Part shown: positions 51,511 to 59,267 of the stretch, one piece after another
How the letters are laid out: each line of letters begins with the position of its first letter
Numbering within the stretch: the first letter of the stretch is position 1
Assembly: GCA_046048055.1 (NCBI GenBank)
Contig: JBJOGW010000016.1
Location: forward strand, 1-64,000
DNA from: SYAC01 sp046048055
GTDB lineage: Bacteria; Planctomycetota; Phycisphaerae; Phycisphaerales; SM1A02
Length of the DNA: 64,000 nucleotides
Direction: 5' to 3'
Made by a program: the position numbers and the translations under genes
Notes under the pieces: model-generated
What the model saw: only the letters and a program-made list of their open reading frames with translations
The model's database searches: none
Told to the model about the DNA's origin: nothing

Positions 51511-52251
51511 ATGCGACTTCCCTCTCACATGCTCGCCCCGATGCTCGCCTCCGCGCTGGCGGCCACCTCTGCCCACGCGGTGATCGTGCTGGGCAACGGT
51601 GACTCCGTGAATCTGGGTGCCCTGTTCGCGGCGGGCAGCGACCGCACCGTGATCATCGACGACAAGATCTTCCAGTTCGAGTCGTTCACATCGAGCGCCT
51701 TCGATCGCAGCCTGTTCAACGTGGTGGGCTTCGTCTCGGCCACGCCCAACGCGTTCGGCCTCTACAACGTGGGCTTTGACCTGATCGGCCCGTTCGGCGA
51801 TGGCACGCCCGGCAACGGCCTGGCTCACGAGATGAACCTGCAATACACCGTGGCGGTCACGCCCGAGGCCTTCGCCCGGGAAGTGCGGCTGTGCGACACG
51901 GGGCTGGTGTTCAACGGCTCCGCGAGCGGACCGGGCTCCTACGCCCGTGTGGACGAGACGGTGCTGGACCTGGACACCAACACGTTCCTGGGCCAGTTGT
52001 CGGCCTTCGACCATGCTGGGCTCTTCTCGCAGCTGAGCGACCACAAGGACTTCTGCCAGATCTTCGGCAACGTCCATGGCTGGCGCGCCTTCGAGGTGAA
52101 CAAGGACATCAAGTTCTTCGCGGCCACCGAGCAGGGCGTCGCCACCGCGTCGTTCATCCGGCAGGAGTTCAGCCAGGTGCTGGCGCCGAGCCCCGGCGCC
52201 GTGGCCCTGGTGGCCCTGGCTGGCGCGGTGGTTCGACGCCGGCAGGGCTGA
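51511..52251 (+). CDS. PEP-CTERM-type secreted protein, tandem copy 2
   Basis: A 246-residue exported protein, start at 51511 preceded by AGGAGAC. It mirrors the gene at 50514 along its whole length: VIVLGNGDSVNL, FNVVGFVSATPN, NVGFDLIGPFGDGTPGNG, DFCQIFGN, KFFAATEQGVATASFIRQEF. The Cys positions (RLCDTG, DFCQIFG) are conserved. The tail PSPGAVALVALAGAVVRRRQG is a weaker PEP-CTERM variant. The pair arose by duplication; divergence is moderate. Function unknown, probably surface-located. Confidence 0.88.
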   Translation: MRLPSHMLAPMLASALAATSAHAVIVLGNGDSVNLGALFAAGSDRTVIIDDKIFQFESFTSSAFDRSLFNVVGFVSATPNAFGLYNVGFDLIGPFGDGTPGNGLAHEMNLQYTVAVTPEAFAREVRLCDTGLVFNGSASGPGSYARVDETVLDLDTNTFLGQLSAFDHAGLFSQLSDHKDFCQIFGNVHGWRAFEVNKDIKFFAATEQGVATASFIRQEFSQVLAPSPGAVALVALAGAVVRRRQG

Positions 52252-52270
52252 TCCGGTCACCCGTGCGTGT

Positions 52271-52305
52271 GCCGGGTCGGGGTTCCGTGCGGACCCCGGC
52301 CCGGC
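52271..52305. terminator. Bidirectional terminator hairpin
   Basis: GCCGGGTCGGGGT pairs with ACCCCGGCCCGGC (one G-U pair) around nine bases, between the converging tandem-copy-2 and fumC genes. No U-run follows. Confidence 0.6.
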
Positions 52306-52322
52306 CGATGGCCGAACGATGT

Positions 52323-53720
52323 TCAGACCATCCGTTCGGCGCGGACCACCCGGTCGAACGTGGCCTCATCCACGTGGCCCAGTTCCAGCGCCGCGGCCTT
52401 CAGGGTGATGTGCTTCGTGTGGGCGTGCTTGGCGATGGCCGTGGCCTTGTCGTAGCCCACGATCGGGGCCAGCGAGGTGACCAGCATCAGGCTCTCGTGC
52501 AGCAGGTGGGCGATGCGACGCTCGTTGGCCTGAATGCCCTCGACGCAGAACTCGCGGAAGGCGGCGCAGGTGCCCGCCAGCAGTTCGCAGCTGTGCAGCA
52601 CGTTGAAGGCGATCACCGGCTTGAACACGTTCAACTCGAAGTTGCCCTGGCTGGCGGCGAACTGCACCGCGGCGTTGTTGCCAAAGACCTGGGTGCACAC
52701 CATGGTCATGCTCTCGCTCTGCGTGGGATTGACCTTGCCCGGCATGATGCTGCTGCCGGGCTCGTTCTCGGGAATGAGGATCTCGCCGATGCCGCAGCGC
52801 GGACCGCTGCTGAGCCAGCGGATGTCGTTGGCGACCTTCATGAGCGCCGTGGCCAGCACCCCCATGGCCCCATGTGCCTGCACCATGGCCTCATGGCCGG
52901 CCAACGCCGCGAACTTGTTGACGGCGCTGGTGAAGGGAATGCCGGTCGCCAGGGCCAGCCGCTTCGAAACCGCCTCACCGAAGCCCTTGGGGGCGTTCAG
53001 GCCGGTGCCGACGGCGGTGCCGCCGATGGCCAGGTCGCGCACGCCGGGCAGGCTCTCGCGGATCGCCCGCAGGGCCAGATCCAGCTGAGCCACGTAGCCG
53101 CTGAAGACCTGGCCCAGCGTGAGCGGCACGGCGTCCTGCAGGTGGGTGCGGCCGATCTTCACCACCGTGGCGAAGGCCTGTGCCTTGGCGTGCAGCGCAT
53201 CGCGAAGTCTCTGCACCGCCGGCAGCAGCGAACGCTCGAGTTCGATCGCCGCAGCCACGTGCATGGCCGTGGGAAAGGTGTCGTTGCTGCTCTGCGACAT
53301 GTTCACGTGATCGTTCGGGTGCACGGGCTTCTTCGAGCCGCGCTGCCCCCCCGCCATCTCGATGGCGCGGTTGCTGATGACCTCGTTCACGTTCATGTTG
53401 CTCTGCGTGCCGCTGCCGGTCTGCCAGACGCTGAGCGGAAACTCGGCGTCGAGACGGCCGGAACTCACCTCCCTGGCAGCGGCCACGATCAGGTCGCGCA
53501 GTTCCCCCGGCAGCTGGCCCATGTCCGCATTGGCCTCCGCACAGGCGGCCTTGAGCAGGCCGAAGGCATGCACGATGGCCAGTGGCATTCGGTCCCCGAA
53601 CGGAAAGTGGTGCAGCGACCGCTCAGTCTGGGCCCCCCAGTAGCGGTCGGCTGGCACCTCGATGGGGCCCATGGCGTCGGTCTCGGTGCGGGTGGTGGAC
53701 GCGGCGGTCTGCTGGCTCAT
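52323..53720 (-). CDS. fumC: Fumarate hydratase class II
   Basis: A 465-residue cytoplasmic enzyme of the citric acid cycle, converting fumarate to malate. It is iron-independent. Family blocks are visible: TGSGTQSNMNVNEV (about 99-112), SQSSNDTFPTAMHVA (about 139-153), TGLNAPKGF, and the signature loop GSSIMPGKVNPTQSE (about 319-333) containing the mobile catalytic Ser. The start has GGAGGA upstream. It is a single gene, facing the carboxymuconolactone decarboxylase gene at its 5' end. Confidence 0.97.
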   Translation of the reverse strand: MSQQTAASTTRTETDAMGPIEVPADRYWGAQTERSLHHFPFGDRMPLAIVHAFGLLKAACAEANADMGQLPGELRDLIVAAAREVSSGRLDAEFPLSVWQTGSGTQSNMNVNEVISNRAIEMAGGQRGSKKPVHPNDHVNMSQSSNDTFPTAMHVAAAIELERSLLPAVQRLRDALHAKAQAFATVVKIGRTHLQDAVPLTLGQVFSGYVAQLDLALRAIRESLPGVRDLAIGGTAVGTGLNAPKGFGEAVSKRLALATGIPFTSAVNKFAALAGHEAMVQAHGAMGVLATALMKVANDIRWLSSGPRCGIGEILIPENEPGSSIMPGKVNPTQSESMTMVCTQVFGNNAAVQFAASQGNFELNVFKPVIAFNVLHSCELLAGTCAAFREFCVEGIQANERRIAHLLHESLMLVTSLAPIVGYDKATAIAKHAHTKHITLKAAALELGHVDEATFDRVVRAERMV

Positions 53721-53817
53721 GTCTGCATGTCCTCCGTGGAGAGGGCGAGTCTAGCCCCGTGCGCATGAGGGCACGCACACGAGCAGGGGGTTACGATCAC
53801 CGGTTCCAGAAGGAGCG

Positions 53818-54096
53818 ATGGCCATGACCCCCGAGACCACCACCGCGTTCAAGCAGCTCTACAGCGCCAGCCTGAAGCCGGGCGCGCTCGACCTGAAGAC
53901 CAAGGAACTCATCGCGCTGGCCTGTGGCGTGAGCCGACTCTGCGAAGGCTGCGTGCAGCATCACGTGAAGGCCGCCAAGGCCGCGGGTGCCACGCTGGAA
54001 GAGGTCCACGCCACGCTCGATGTCTGCGTGCTCATGGGCGGCGGACCGGCCAACGTCTACGCCCGCAAGGCGCTGGACTGCTGGAACGCCGGCTGA
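53818..54096 (+). CDS. Carboxymuconolactone decarboxylase/AhpD-like protein
   Basis: A 92-residue cytoplasmic protein with AAGGAG just before the ATG. The AhpD-type motif CEGCVQHHV contains the two redox Cys spaced C-x2-C, followed by His. The blocks TKELIALACGVSRL and GATLEEVHATLDVCVLMGGG are typical. It may act as a thiol-disulfide oxidoreductase or peroxidase helper; the decarboxylase name is historical. It precedes the AMP nucleosidase gene by four bases, an unusual pairing, so they are co-transcribed. Confidence 0.92.
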   Translation: MAMTPETTTAFKQLYSASLKPGALDLKTKELIALACGVSRLCEGCVQHHVKAAKAAGATLEEVHATLDVCVLMGGGPANVYARKALDCWNAG

Positions 54097-54100
54097 TTCC

Positions 54101-54871
54101 ATGCGCGACAAGGCCGCCATCATCCGAGACTGGCTGCCCCGCTACACGGGCCGCTCGCTCGGGGACTTCGGCCAGTACGTGCTGCTGGCCAACTTCAGCA
54201 GCTACGTCGAGGCCTTCGCCGAGAAGTTTGGCGTGCCGGTGATGGGGCGCGACCACCCCATGCTCTCCGCCACGGCGGAGAACATCACCATCATCAGCTT
54301 CGGCATGGGCAGCGCGATGGCGGCCACCGTGATGGACCTGCTCGGTGCCGTGGAGCCCAAGGCCGTGCTGTTCCTGGGCAAGTGCGGCGGCCTGAAGAAG
54401 ACCAGGCTGGGCGATTTCGTGCTGCCGATCGCCGCCATCCGGGGCGAAGGCACCAGCAACGAGTGGATGCCCCCCGAGGTGCCGGCGCTGCCCAGCTTCC
54501 GACTGCAGCGCGCGGTGAGCGAGAGCATCGTGAAGCACGCATGCGACTACTTCACGGGCACCGTGTACACCACCAACCGCCGGGTCTGGGAGCATGACGA
54601 GCGGTTCAAGGACTACCTGAGGCAGATCCGCGCCATCGGCATCGACATGGAGACGGCGACCATCTTCCTGGTGGGCTTCGCCAACGGGATCCCCAAGGGC
54701 GCCTTGCTGCTGGTGAGCGACAATCCCATGACGCCCGAGGGTGTCAAGACCACCGCGAGCGACCGCGACGTGACGGAACGGTTCGTGGCCAGGCACCTCG
54801 AGATCGGCATCGACGCCCTGCGCGATCTCCGCGACCGGGGCGAAAGCGTGAAGCACCTGCGGTTCGAGTGA
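54101..54871 (+). CDS. AMP nucleosidase, short form
   Basis: A 256-residue enzyme of the purine nucleoside phosphorylase/nucleosidase superfamily, likely splitting AMP to adenine and ribose 5-phosphate. The family blocks are FGMGSAMAATVMDLLGAV, VLFLGKCGGLKK, GIDMETATIFLVGF (the Met-Glu pair that binds ribose) and LLVSDNPMTPEGVK. The length matches the single-domain AMP nucleosidases rather than the two-domain E. coli Amn. The start was chosen where family similarity begins, four bases after the preceding stop. A nucleosidase acting on another nucleotide is possible. Confidence 0.88.
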   Translation: MRDKAAIIRDWLPRYTGRSLGDFGQYVLLANFSSYVEAFAEKFGVPVMGRDHPMLSATAENITIISFGMGSAMAATVMDLLGAVEPKAVLFLGKCGGLKKTRLGDFVLPIAAIRGEGTSNEWMPPEVPALPSFRLQRAVSESIVKHACDYFTGTVYTTNRRVWEHDERFKDYLRQIRAIGIDMETATIFLVGFANGIPKGALLLVSDNPMTPEGVKTTASDRDVTERFVARHLEIGIDALRDLRDRGESVKHLRFE

Positions 54872-54872
54872 G

Positions 54873-55979
54873 TCAGGCGGCGGAAGCGTCCGCCCGTGGC
54901 CAGTCGGTGTAGCCGCGCTCGCCACCGCCGTACCAGGTGGCGTTGTCGCCCTCGGCCAGGGGCACGTCGCGCCGGAAGCGCTCGGGCAGGTCCGGGTTGG
55001 CGATGAACGGCCGGCCGAACACGCAGGCATCGCAGAGACCCTGCTGCAGCAGCCGCTCGGCATGGTCGCGCGTGAGCCCGCCGGAGAGCATGAGCACGCC
55101 GCGGAAGAGCGATCGCCAGTCGCGAAGGAAGGCCTCGTCGAAACCCTCCTTGCCGTAGGCCCACTGGTAGTTGATCAGGTCCACGTAGGCCACGCCCTCC
55201 CGCTGCAGCTGCCGAGCCGCCTCCAGGTGCTGCTCGCGCCACGCCATGTCCTTCACCTCGCCGTCGTCGCCACTGTGCGGCGAGAGCCGCACGCCCACGC
55301 GATCGGCGCCCCACACGGACACGGTTGCGCGGACCGCCTCCATCAGGAACCTGGCCCGCGCCTCCACGCCACCGCCCCACATGTCGGTGCGTTCATTGAG
55401 CACGGAACTCATGAACTGGTCCGGCAGGTAACCGTTGGCCCCGTGCACCTGCACGCCGTCAAAGCCCGCATCGCGCGCGATCCGTGCCGCATGGCCATAC
55501 CGCGCGATGACGTCGGGAATCTCCGAGGCCTCGAGGGCCCGCGGCTCGTCGCACGGAACGCGGGCGGGCTGGCCCCGCTCGTCCAGGGCGAAGCACGTGC
55601 CCGTGGAGCGTCGGGCGCTGCAGCTGACGGGCGCCGCATGGCCGGGCTGCAGGCTTCGGTGCGAGATGCGGCCGACATGCCAGAGCTGCGCGTGGATTCG
55701 ACCGCCCGCGGCGTGCACGGCGTCGGTGACCAGCCTCCAGCCCGCCCCCTGCTCGGGCGTGAAGATGCCCGGCGTCCACAGGTACCCCTGCCCCTCGGGA
55801 CAGATCTGCGTGGCCTCGCTGATGATCAGGCCGGCGCCGGAACGCTGGGCGTAGTACCGGGCGTTGACCTCCGTGGGCACGTTGCCCGGCTGGGCGGCGC
55901 GGCAGCGCGTGAGCGGTGCCATGACCACGCGGTTGGCAAGCGTGAGGGGTCCGAGCGGCAGGGGTTCGAGCAGCTTCAT
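54873..55979 (-). CDS. Old-yellow-enzyme family alkene reductase
   Basis: A 368-residue FMN-containing NADPH reductase of the NemA/OYE group, reducing the double bond of enones or nitro compounds. Family blocks in order are MAPLTRCRAAQPGNVP, EATQICPEGQGYL, HAQLWHVGRISHRS, GFDGVQVHGANGYLPDQF, GGGVEARARFLMEA, VGVRLSPHS and CVFGRPFIANPDLPERF. The active-site His-Gly-Ala-Asn and the C-terminal FGRPFIANPD that holds FMN are intact. TACTCT lies nine bases before the ATG. Physiological substrate unknown; oxidative-stress links are common in the family. Confidence 0.94.
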   Translation of the reverse strand: MKLLEPLPLGPLTLANRVVMAPLTRCRAAQPGNVPTEVNARYYAQRSGAGLIISEATQICPEGQGYLWTPGIFTPEQGAGWRLVTDAVHAAGGRIHAQLWHVGRISHRSLQPGHAAPVSCSARRSTGTCFALDERGQPARVPCDEPRALEASEIPDVIARYGHAARIARDAGFDGVQVHGANGYLPDQFMSSVLNERTDMWGGGVEARARFLMEAVRATVSVWGADRVGVRLSPHSGDDGEVKDMAWREQHLEAARQLQREGVAYVDLINYQWAYGKEGFDEAFLRDWRSLFRGVLMLSGGLTRDHAERLLQQGLCDACVFGRPFIANPDLPERFRRDVPLAEGDNATWYGGGERGYTDWPRADASAA

Positions 55980-55988
55980 GGGCTCGGA

Positions 55989-55994
55989 AGAGTA
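55989..55994 (-). promoter_or_regulatory. TANNNT -10 element of the alkene reductase gene
   Basis: TACTCT on the minus strand, nine bases before the ATG at 55979. Confidence 0.4.
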
Positions 55995-56017
55995 CGGGGG
56001 CCCGCCACAAAGGGGCC

Positions 56018-56045
56018 GGAGGCGACCGCCCATGCGGCCGCCTCC
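56018..56045 (-). terminator. Terminator hairpin of the PEP-CTERM gene at 56074
   Basis: GGAGGCGACCGC pairs with GCGGCCGCCTCC (one mismatch) around four bases, 29 bases after the stop at 56074. On the minus strand the stem is followed by GGCCCCTTTG, so the U-run is poor. Confidence 0.4.
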
Positions 56046-56073
56046 GACCATGCGTGCCTGTCCGGGCCTTGAC

Positions 56074-56865
56074 TCACCTGGATCGACGGCGACCAGCCAG
56101 CCCGGCCAAGGCCAGCGTGGCCACGGCACCAGGCGCAGGCACCAGGCCCACGCTCACGTCGAAGCCGTAGGAGGGATACGTGGGTCCAACCTCCGTGAGT
56201 TGGGCATCGTAGTTGGCGCCACCCACGAACAGCGAGTAGTCGCCAGCGGCCAAGCCGGAGAACACCGCCGTGACGAAGCCATCCGCCAAGCCATCCCCGA
56301 TGATGCCTGGAGCCCCGCCATAGTTCGCGCTGGTGCCATCGGCCATGTGACCGATGTACGAGAACGACGCCAGCCGTGCGGCGTACTTGATGCCGCTGGT
56401 GGGATCGCCCGACACGTTGTACACATCGTCGTTGCCGATCGACCAATCCGTGAGCGCTCGGAAGGAACCCTCCGTGCCCGCGGGTCGTGAAGCGACGGAC
56501 AGCGCCGATCCATCGTGGGCCAGGCTTTCGGGCGAGCTCTGGGCCAGACCTGAGAACAGGGACAGGCCGGGCAGGAAGGTACCGAACGTCCCCGTGCCGC
56601 GATCGGCTCGCTGCACGGTGATCTGCACGGAAGATCCGCCATTGGCCACGCTGAACCGGAAGAATCGTCCACGATGGCTGTCGCCCCAGTCCGCGTCGGT
56701 GGCATCCGCCCAGCCGTAGGCACTGCTCGCGGTCTGGTTGGTGATGCTGGACGCGGTGAACGACAGCGTGCCGAAGTTGCGGTTCGTGTAACTGATATGG
56801 GCTGAGGCCGACGAGGCCAGCATGGTTGCGAGAACGAGAGAGGTGGAAATCGTGATGCGTGACAT
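56074..56865 (-). CDS. PEP-CTERM-type secreted protein, FxDxxxG-like repeats
   Basis: A 263-residue exported protein. The start at 56865 gives MSRITISTSLVLATMLASSASA, with CAGGAGTC as ribosome site. The mature part holds FGTLSFTASSITNQT, LFSGLAQSSPESLA and a bacterial pre-peptidase-like block, SGLAAGDYSLFVGGANYDAQ, which resembles the GDY-x4-GG motif of FxDxF-type PEP-CTERM surface proteins. The tail is PAPGAVATLALAGLAGRRRSR. It follows the dockerin gene on the same strand (103 bases). No enzymatic motif. Confidence 0.85.
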   Translation of the reverse strand: MSRITISTSLVLATMLASSASAHISYTNRNFGTLSFTASSITNQTASSAYGWADATDADWGDSHRGRFFRFSVANGGSSVQITVQRADRGTGTFGTFLPGLSLFSGLAQSSPESLAHDGSALSVASRPAGTEGSFRALTDWSIGNDDVYNVSGDPTSGIKYAARLASFSYIGHMADGTSANYGGAPGIIGDGLADGFVTAVFSGLAAGDYSLFVGGANYDAQLTEVGPTYPSYGFDVSVGLVPAPGAVATLALAGLAGRRRSR

Positions 56866-56968
56866 GAAGACTCCTGAAAGATGAAGTTGAAGTGCTTGAA
56901 GGGATGCATCGGGTGCATGACAGGCTCCCGATGCGGCTGTCCAGTCCGGCGCGCGCCGAACCTGGATT

Positions 56969-57730
56969 TCAGGTACCGAACGAGAGAAGCAGGACGCTGA
57001 TGTCGCCTGCGTCCACCAGTGCATTGCCGTCCAGATCACCCTCGCCGCCATGCATCCCGAACATCAGCAGGAGCGTGGCGATGTCACCAGCGTCGACTGA
57101 GCCGTTGCAATCCAGGTCCTCCCGCACGCAGGGCGACACATCACCCACGCGGAAGCGCACCCGCACCGGACTCGAATCCTGGTAGCGACCATGGCGGTCC
57201 CACGCCACCAGCGTCACGTCATACAGACCGGGAGCGCTGAAGGCACAGGCCTGACCGTGATCGTGATACCCCACCTGCACGTCGAACGAGCGGGTCAGCC
57301 TGTCCGCGCCGCCGCTCCACGCCATGGGCGTGAAGTCGGGCGACTCGTCCAGGAAACTTCCCCACACCATCTCGCCCGGACCACCGCGGCGCGGCGTTAC
57401 CGAGACGATCTCGTAGAGAAAGTGACCCCCGACAAGCCGACCCGTGGACACGAAGTAGTCGCTCGTGAGCACCAGGTCGGCGCTGCCGTACCACCCTGCG
57501 GTGGGACCGTCGATGAAGAGATCTGCCACGTGCGGCACGGCCCAGTCACCACGGAAGGTGAAGCGACCATCGGCATCGATGGCGTAGTCCGCCTCGTTTC
57601 CGTAGTAACCGGCGCGGATCACGATCCGGCCACCCTGCGTATCCACCGTCAGGTGCACATGGGCCCAGGAAGCGGTCGTGAGAATCATCCCGGCCAGCAA
57701 GGCCGGGATCATGCGAGCGAGCGTGAACAT
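56969..57730 (-). CDS. Secreted protein with dockerin-type tail
   Basis: A 253-residue exported protein with AAAGGA before the start. The signal peptide ends near TASWA. The middle (about 25-190) is a beta-rich domain with His, Trp and Gly that I do not recognise. The end has two EF-hand-like repeats, DLDCNGSVDAGDIATLLLMF and DLDGNALVDAGDISVLLLSF, of the kind found at the C-terminus of the PhoD-like protein. This tail is a dockerin-like anchor or calcium-binding module; no cohesin gene is in the window. Its partner is unknown. Confidence 0.85.
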   Translation of the reverse strand: MFTLARMIPALLAGMILTTASWAHVHLTVDTQGGRIVIRAGYYGNEADYAIDADGRFTFRGDWAVPHVADLFIDGPTAGWYGSADLVLTSDYFVSTGRLVGGHFLYEIVSVTPRRGGPGEMVWGSFLDESPDFTPMAWSGGADRLTRSFDVQVGYHDHGQACAFSAPGLYDVTLVAWDRHGRYQDSSPVRVRFRVGDVSPCVREDLDCNGSVDAGDIATLLLMFGMHGGEGDLDGNALVDAGDISVLLLSFGT

Positions 57731-57787
57731 GTCGATCCTTTCGTTGCAGTGCGATGCCGGGTCCTCGCCCGGCGGGCGTGGGGTCCG

Positions 57788-58492
57788 TCAGGGCGCTCTG
57801 CGCGCCGTGACGGGATCGAACGGACTATGGTCCGGACGGAACGAGGCTGCCAGGTCGTCCCACGTCCACGAGCTGGCGTGGCCGTCGGCGAACAGGTAGT
57901 TGGCGGCACCAAGATGCCGCCTCACCGCCACCGCCAGTTCCAGCTCCGTGAGCGTGCGGATCTGGCGCGTGTGCAGGTGATCGGCGCTGCCCGAGCCATT
58001 CGGCTCGAAGGCGTAGATCACCGCGGCGGGTCGGCGGAGACTGCTGAGCGTGCGGAAGGCCTGCGTACGCCCTCCGGGAATCGGCCGTCGCGTGACCGGG
58101 TTGAAGTCCAACCCGGGCGAGAGCGGTTCGAAGTGCTCATTGGTCGCGTAGGAGGTCGCCCGCGCCGCACGAAAGGGATCCGAGGGGCAGAGCCGGGCCT
58201 CGGGCCTCACGCCGAACGGCTCGAGCGACTGCAGCCATGCTGCCTCGCTGAGCACCGTGCGGGTCGTGTGACTCGAGAGCGGATACTGACCCTTGCTTCC
58301 TTCGCAGTACAACGCCACCGCCTGGCCAATCGAGCGAAGATTGCCCAGGCACACGGTGTCACGCCCCCGCTCGCCCACCCGGCCCACCACGGGGACGAGC
58401 AGGCCGAGCAGCAGCGCGGCCACGGCGAGGACGACGAGCAGCTCCACCAGCGTGAAGCCCCGCCGCCCCGCGTTGGATGCGGATGGCGACAT
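57788..58492 (-). CDS. Type II pseudopilin-like protein (DUF1559-like)
   Basis: A 234-residue protein starting at 58492 behind TTTGGAGGAA. RRGFTLVELLVVLAVAALLLG at residues 10-30 is a prepilin peptidase site: cleavage after Gly12 leaves Phe at +1 and Glu at +5. The rest (about 40-230) contains a conserved loop with RLCPSDP and, near the end, HLGAANYLFADG, the H-x9-DG motif of planctomycete DUF1559/H-X9-DG-CTERM proteins. Such proteins are many per genome and are thought to be pseudopilin-like, cell-surface or secretion components. It follows the Cys-rich gene on the same strand by 91 bases. Confidence 0.9.
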   Translation of the reverse strand: MSPSASNAGRRGFTLVELLVVLAVAALLLGLLVPVVGRVGERGRDTVCLGNLRSIGQAVALYCEGSKGQYPLSSHTTRTVLSEAAWLQSLEPFGVRPEARLCPSDPFRAARATSYATNEHFEPLSPGLDFNPVTRRPIPGGRTQAFRTLSSLRRPAAVIYAFEPNGSGSADHLHTRQIRTLTELELAVAVRRHLGAANYLFADGHASSWTWDDLAASFRPDHSPFDPVTARRAP

Positions 58493-58583
58493 GCGATTCC
58501 TCCAAAGTCCGCGGCTCTTGCGCCGCGGGCCTCAAGGCGATGCGATGAAGAACGACCGTGCAGCCTCGTTCCGTCCGAGGAAC

Positions 58584-59189
58584 TCAGGCCAATCGCGGAG
58601 GTGGATCCGGCAGGTCCTCCACGGGCGACGCTGGCACCTGCCACGATGACGGCCACTGGAACGCCACGGCCGGCCGTGGGCAGTCCGCCACCAACACGGG
58701 CTCTGGAAGAGCCGGCAGCACGGCCAGGACGAACATGGACACCGCACCGCGGCAACCCAAGGCGCTCAGACACGCACCTTCGGCTGCCTGATCGCTCGTT
58801 GCCTCCTGACAGCCGGTTCCCGCACCCCCGGCCAAGCGATCCTGAATGCCCGCCACGCAGCTGCCGCAGGAGGCGGAGCCGGGCTTGACACTGTTTGCAG
58901 CAACGATCCACTGGGCCGGCGTGAATCGCAGGTCGGCCGGAGGCGACACCCCCTCACGGATGGCCCAGGCCAGTCGCTGCTCCGGAGTGTGGCAGCAGCA
59001 CGCCGTCCAGCACTGGCGAGCGCTGACGCATCCGCAGCCACACTGCTCGCAGGGATGACGCTCCAGTTGAGTCCCAAGCCACCGCGCCACGGTTGCCGGC
59101 GTGGGCAAGGCGCGCATCGACGAGAGCATGAACACCGCGAGGGTGGCCAGCCCCAACCGTCTTCGTCCCATTCGGAACAATCGGTACAT
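58584..59189 (-). CDS. Cys-rich exported protein, CCCH motif
   Basis: A protein of 201 residues from the ATG at 59189. A basic start and hydrophobic segment (LGLATLAVFMLSSM) act as signal or anchor. It is followed by a dense Cys/His block, CEQCGCGCVSARQCWTACCC, then HTPEQRLAWA, and later three more Cys (CGSCVAG, GCQEA, ACLSALGC). I remember similar Cys-rich proteins in planctomycetes (CEQCGCGC...CCCHTP-type) but know no function. Metal or redox binding is plausible. It lies between the pseudopilin and the TerC gene. The start is uncertain; an ATG at 59171 also fits. Confidence 0.75.
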   Translation of the reverse strand: MYRLFRMGRRRLGLATLAVFMLSSMRALPTPATVARWLGTQLERHPCEQCGCGCVSARQCWTACCCHTPEQRLAWAIREGVSPPADLRFTPAQWIVAANSVKPGSASCGSCVAGIQDRLAGGAGTGCQEATSDQAAEGACLSALGCRGAVSMFVLAVLPALPEPVLVADCPRPAVAFQWPSSWQVPASPVEDLPDPPPRLA

Positions 59190-59267
59190 CCGACCCAATG
59201 TCTACCAGACGCAAGAGGCGCGCTCAACCCTTCGCGACCATGCCGCAGATCCCGGGGGGATTGCCAC

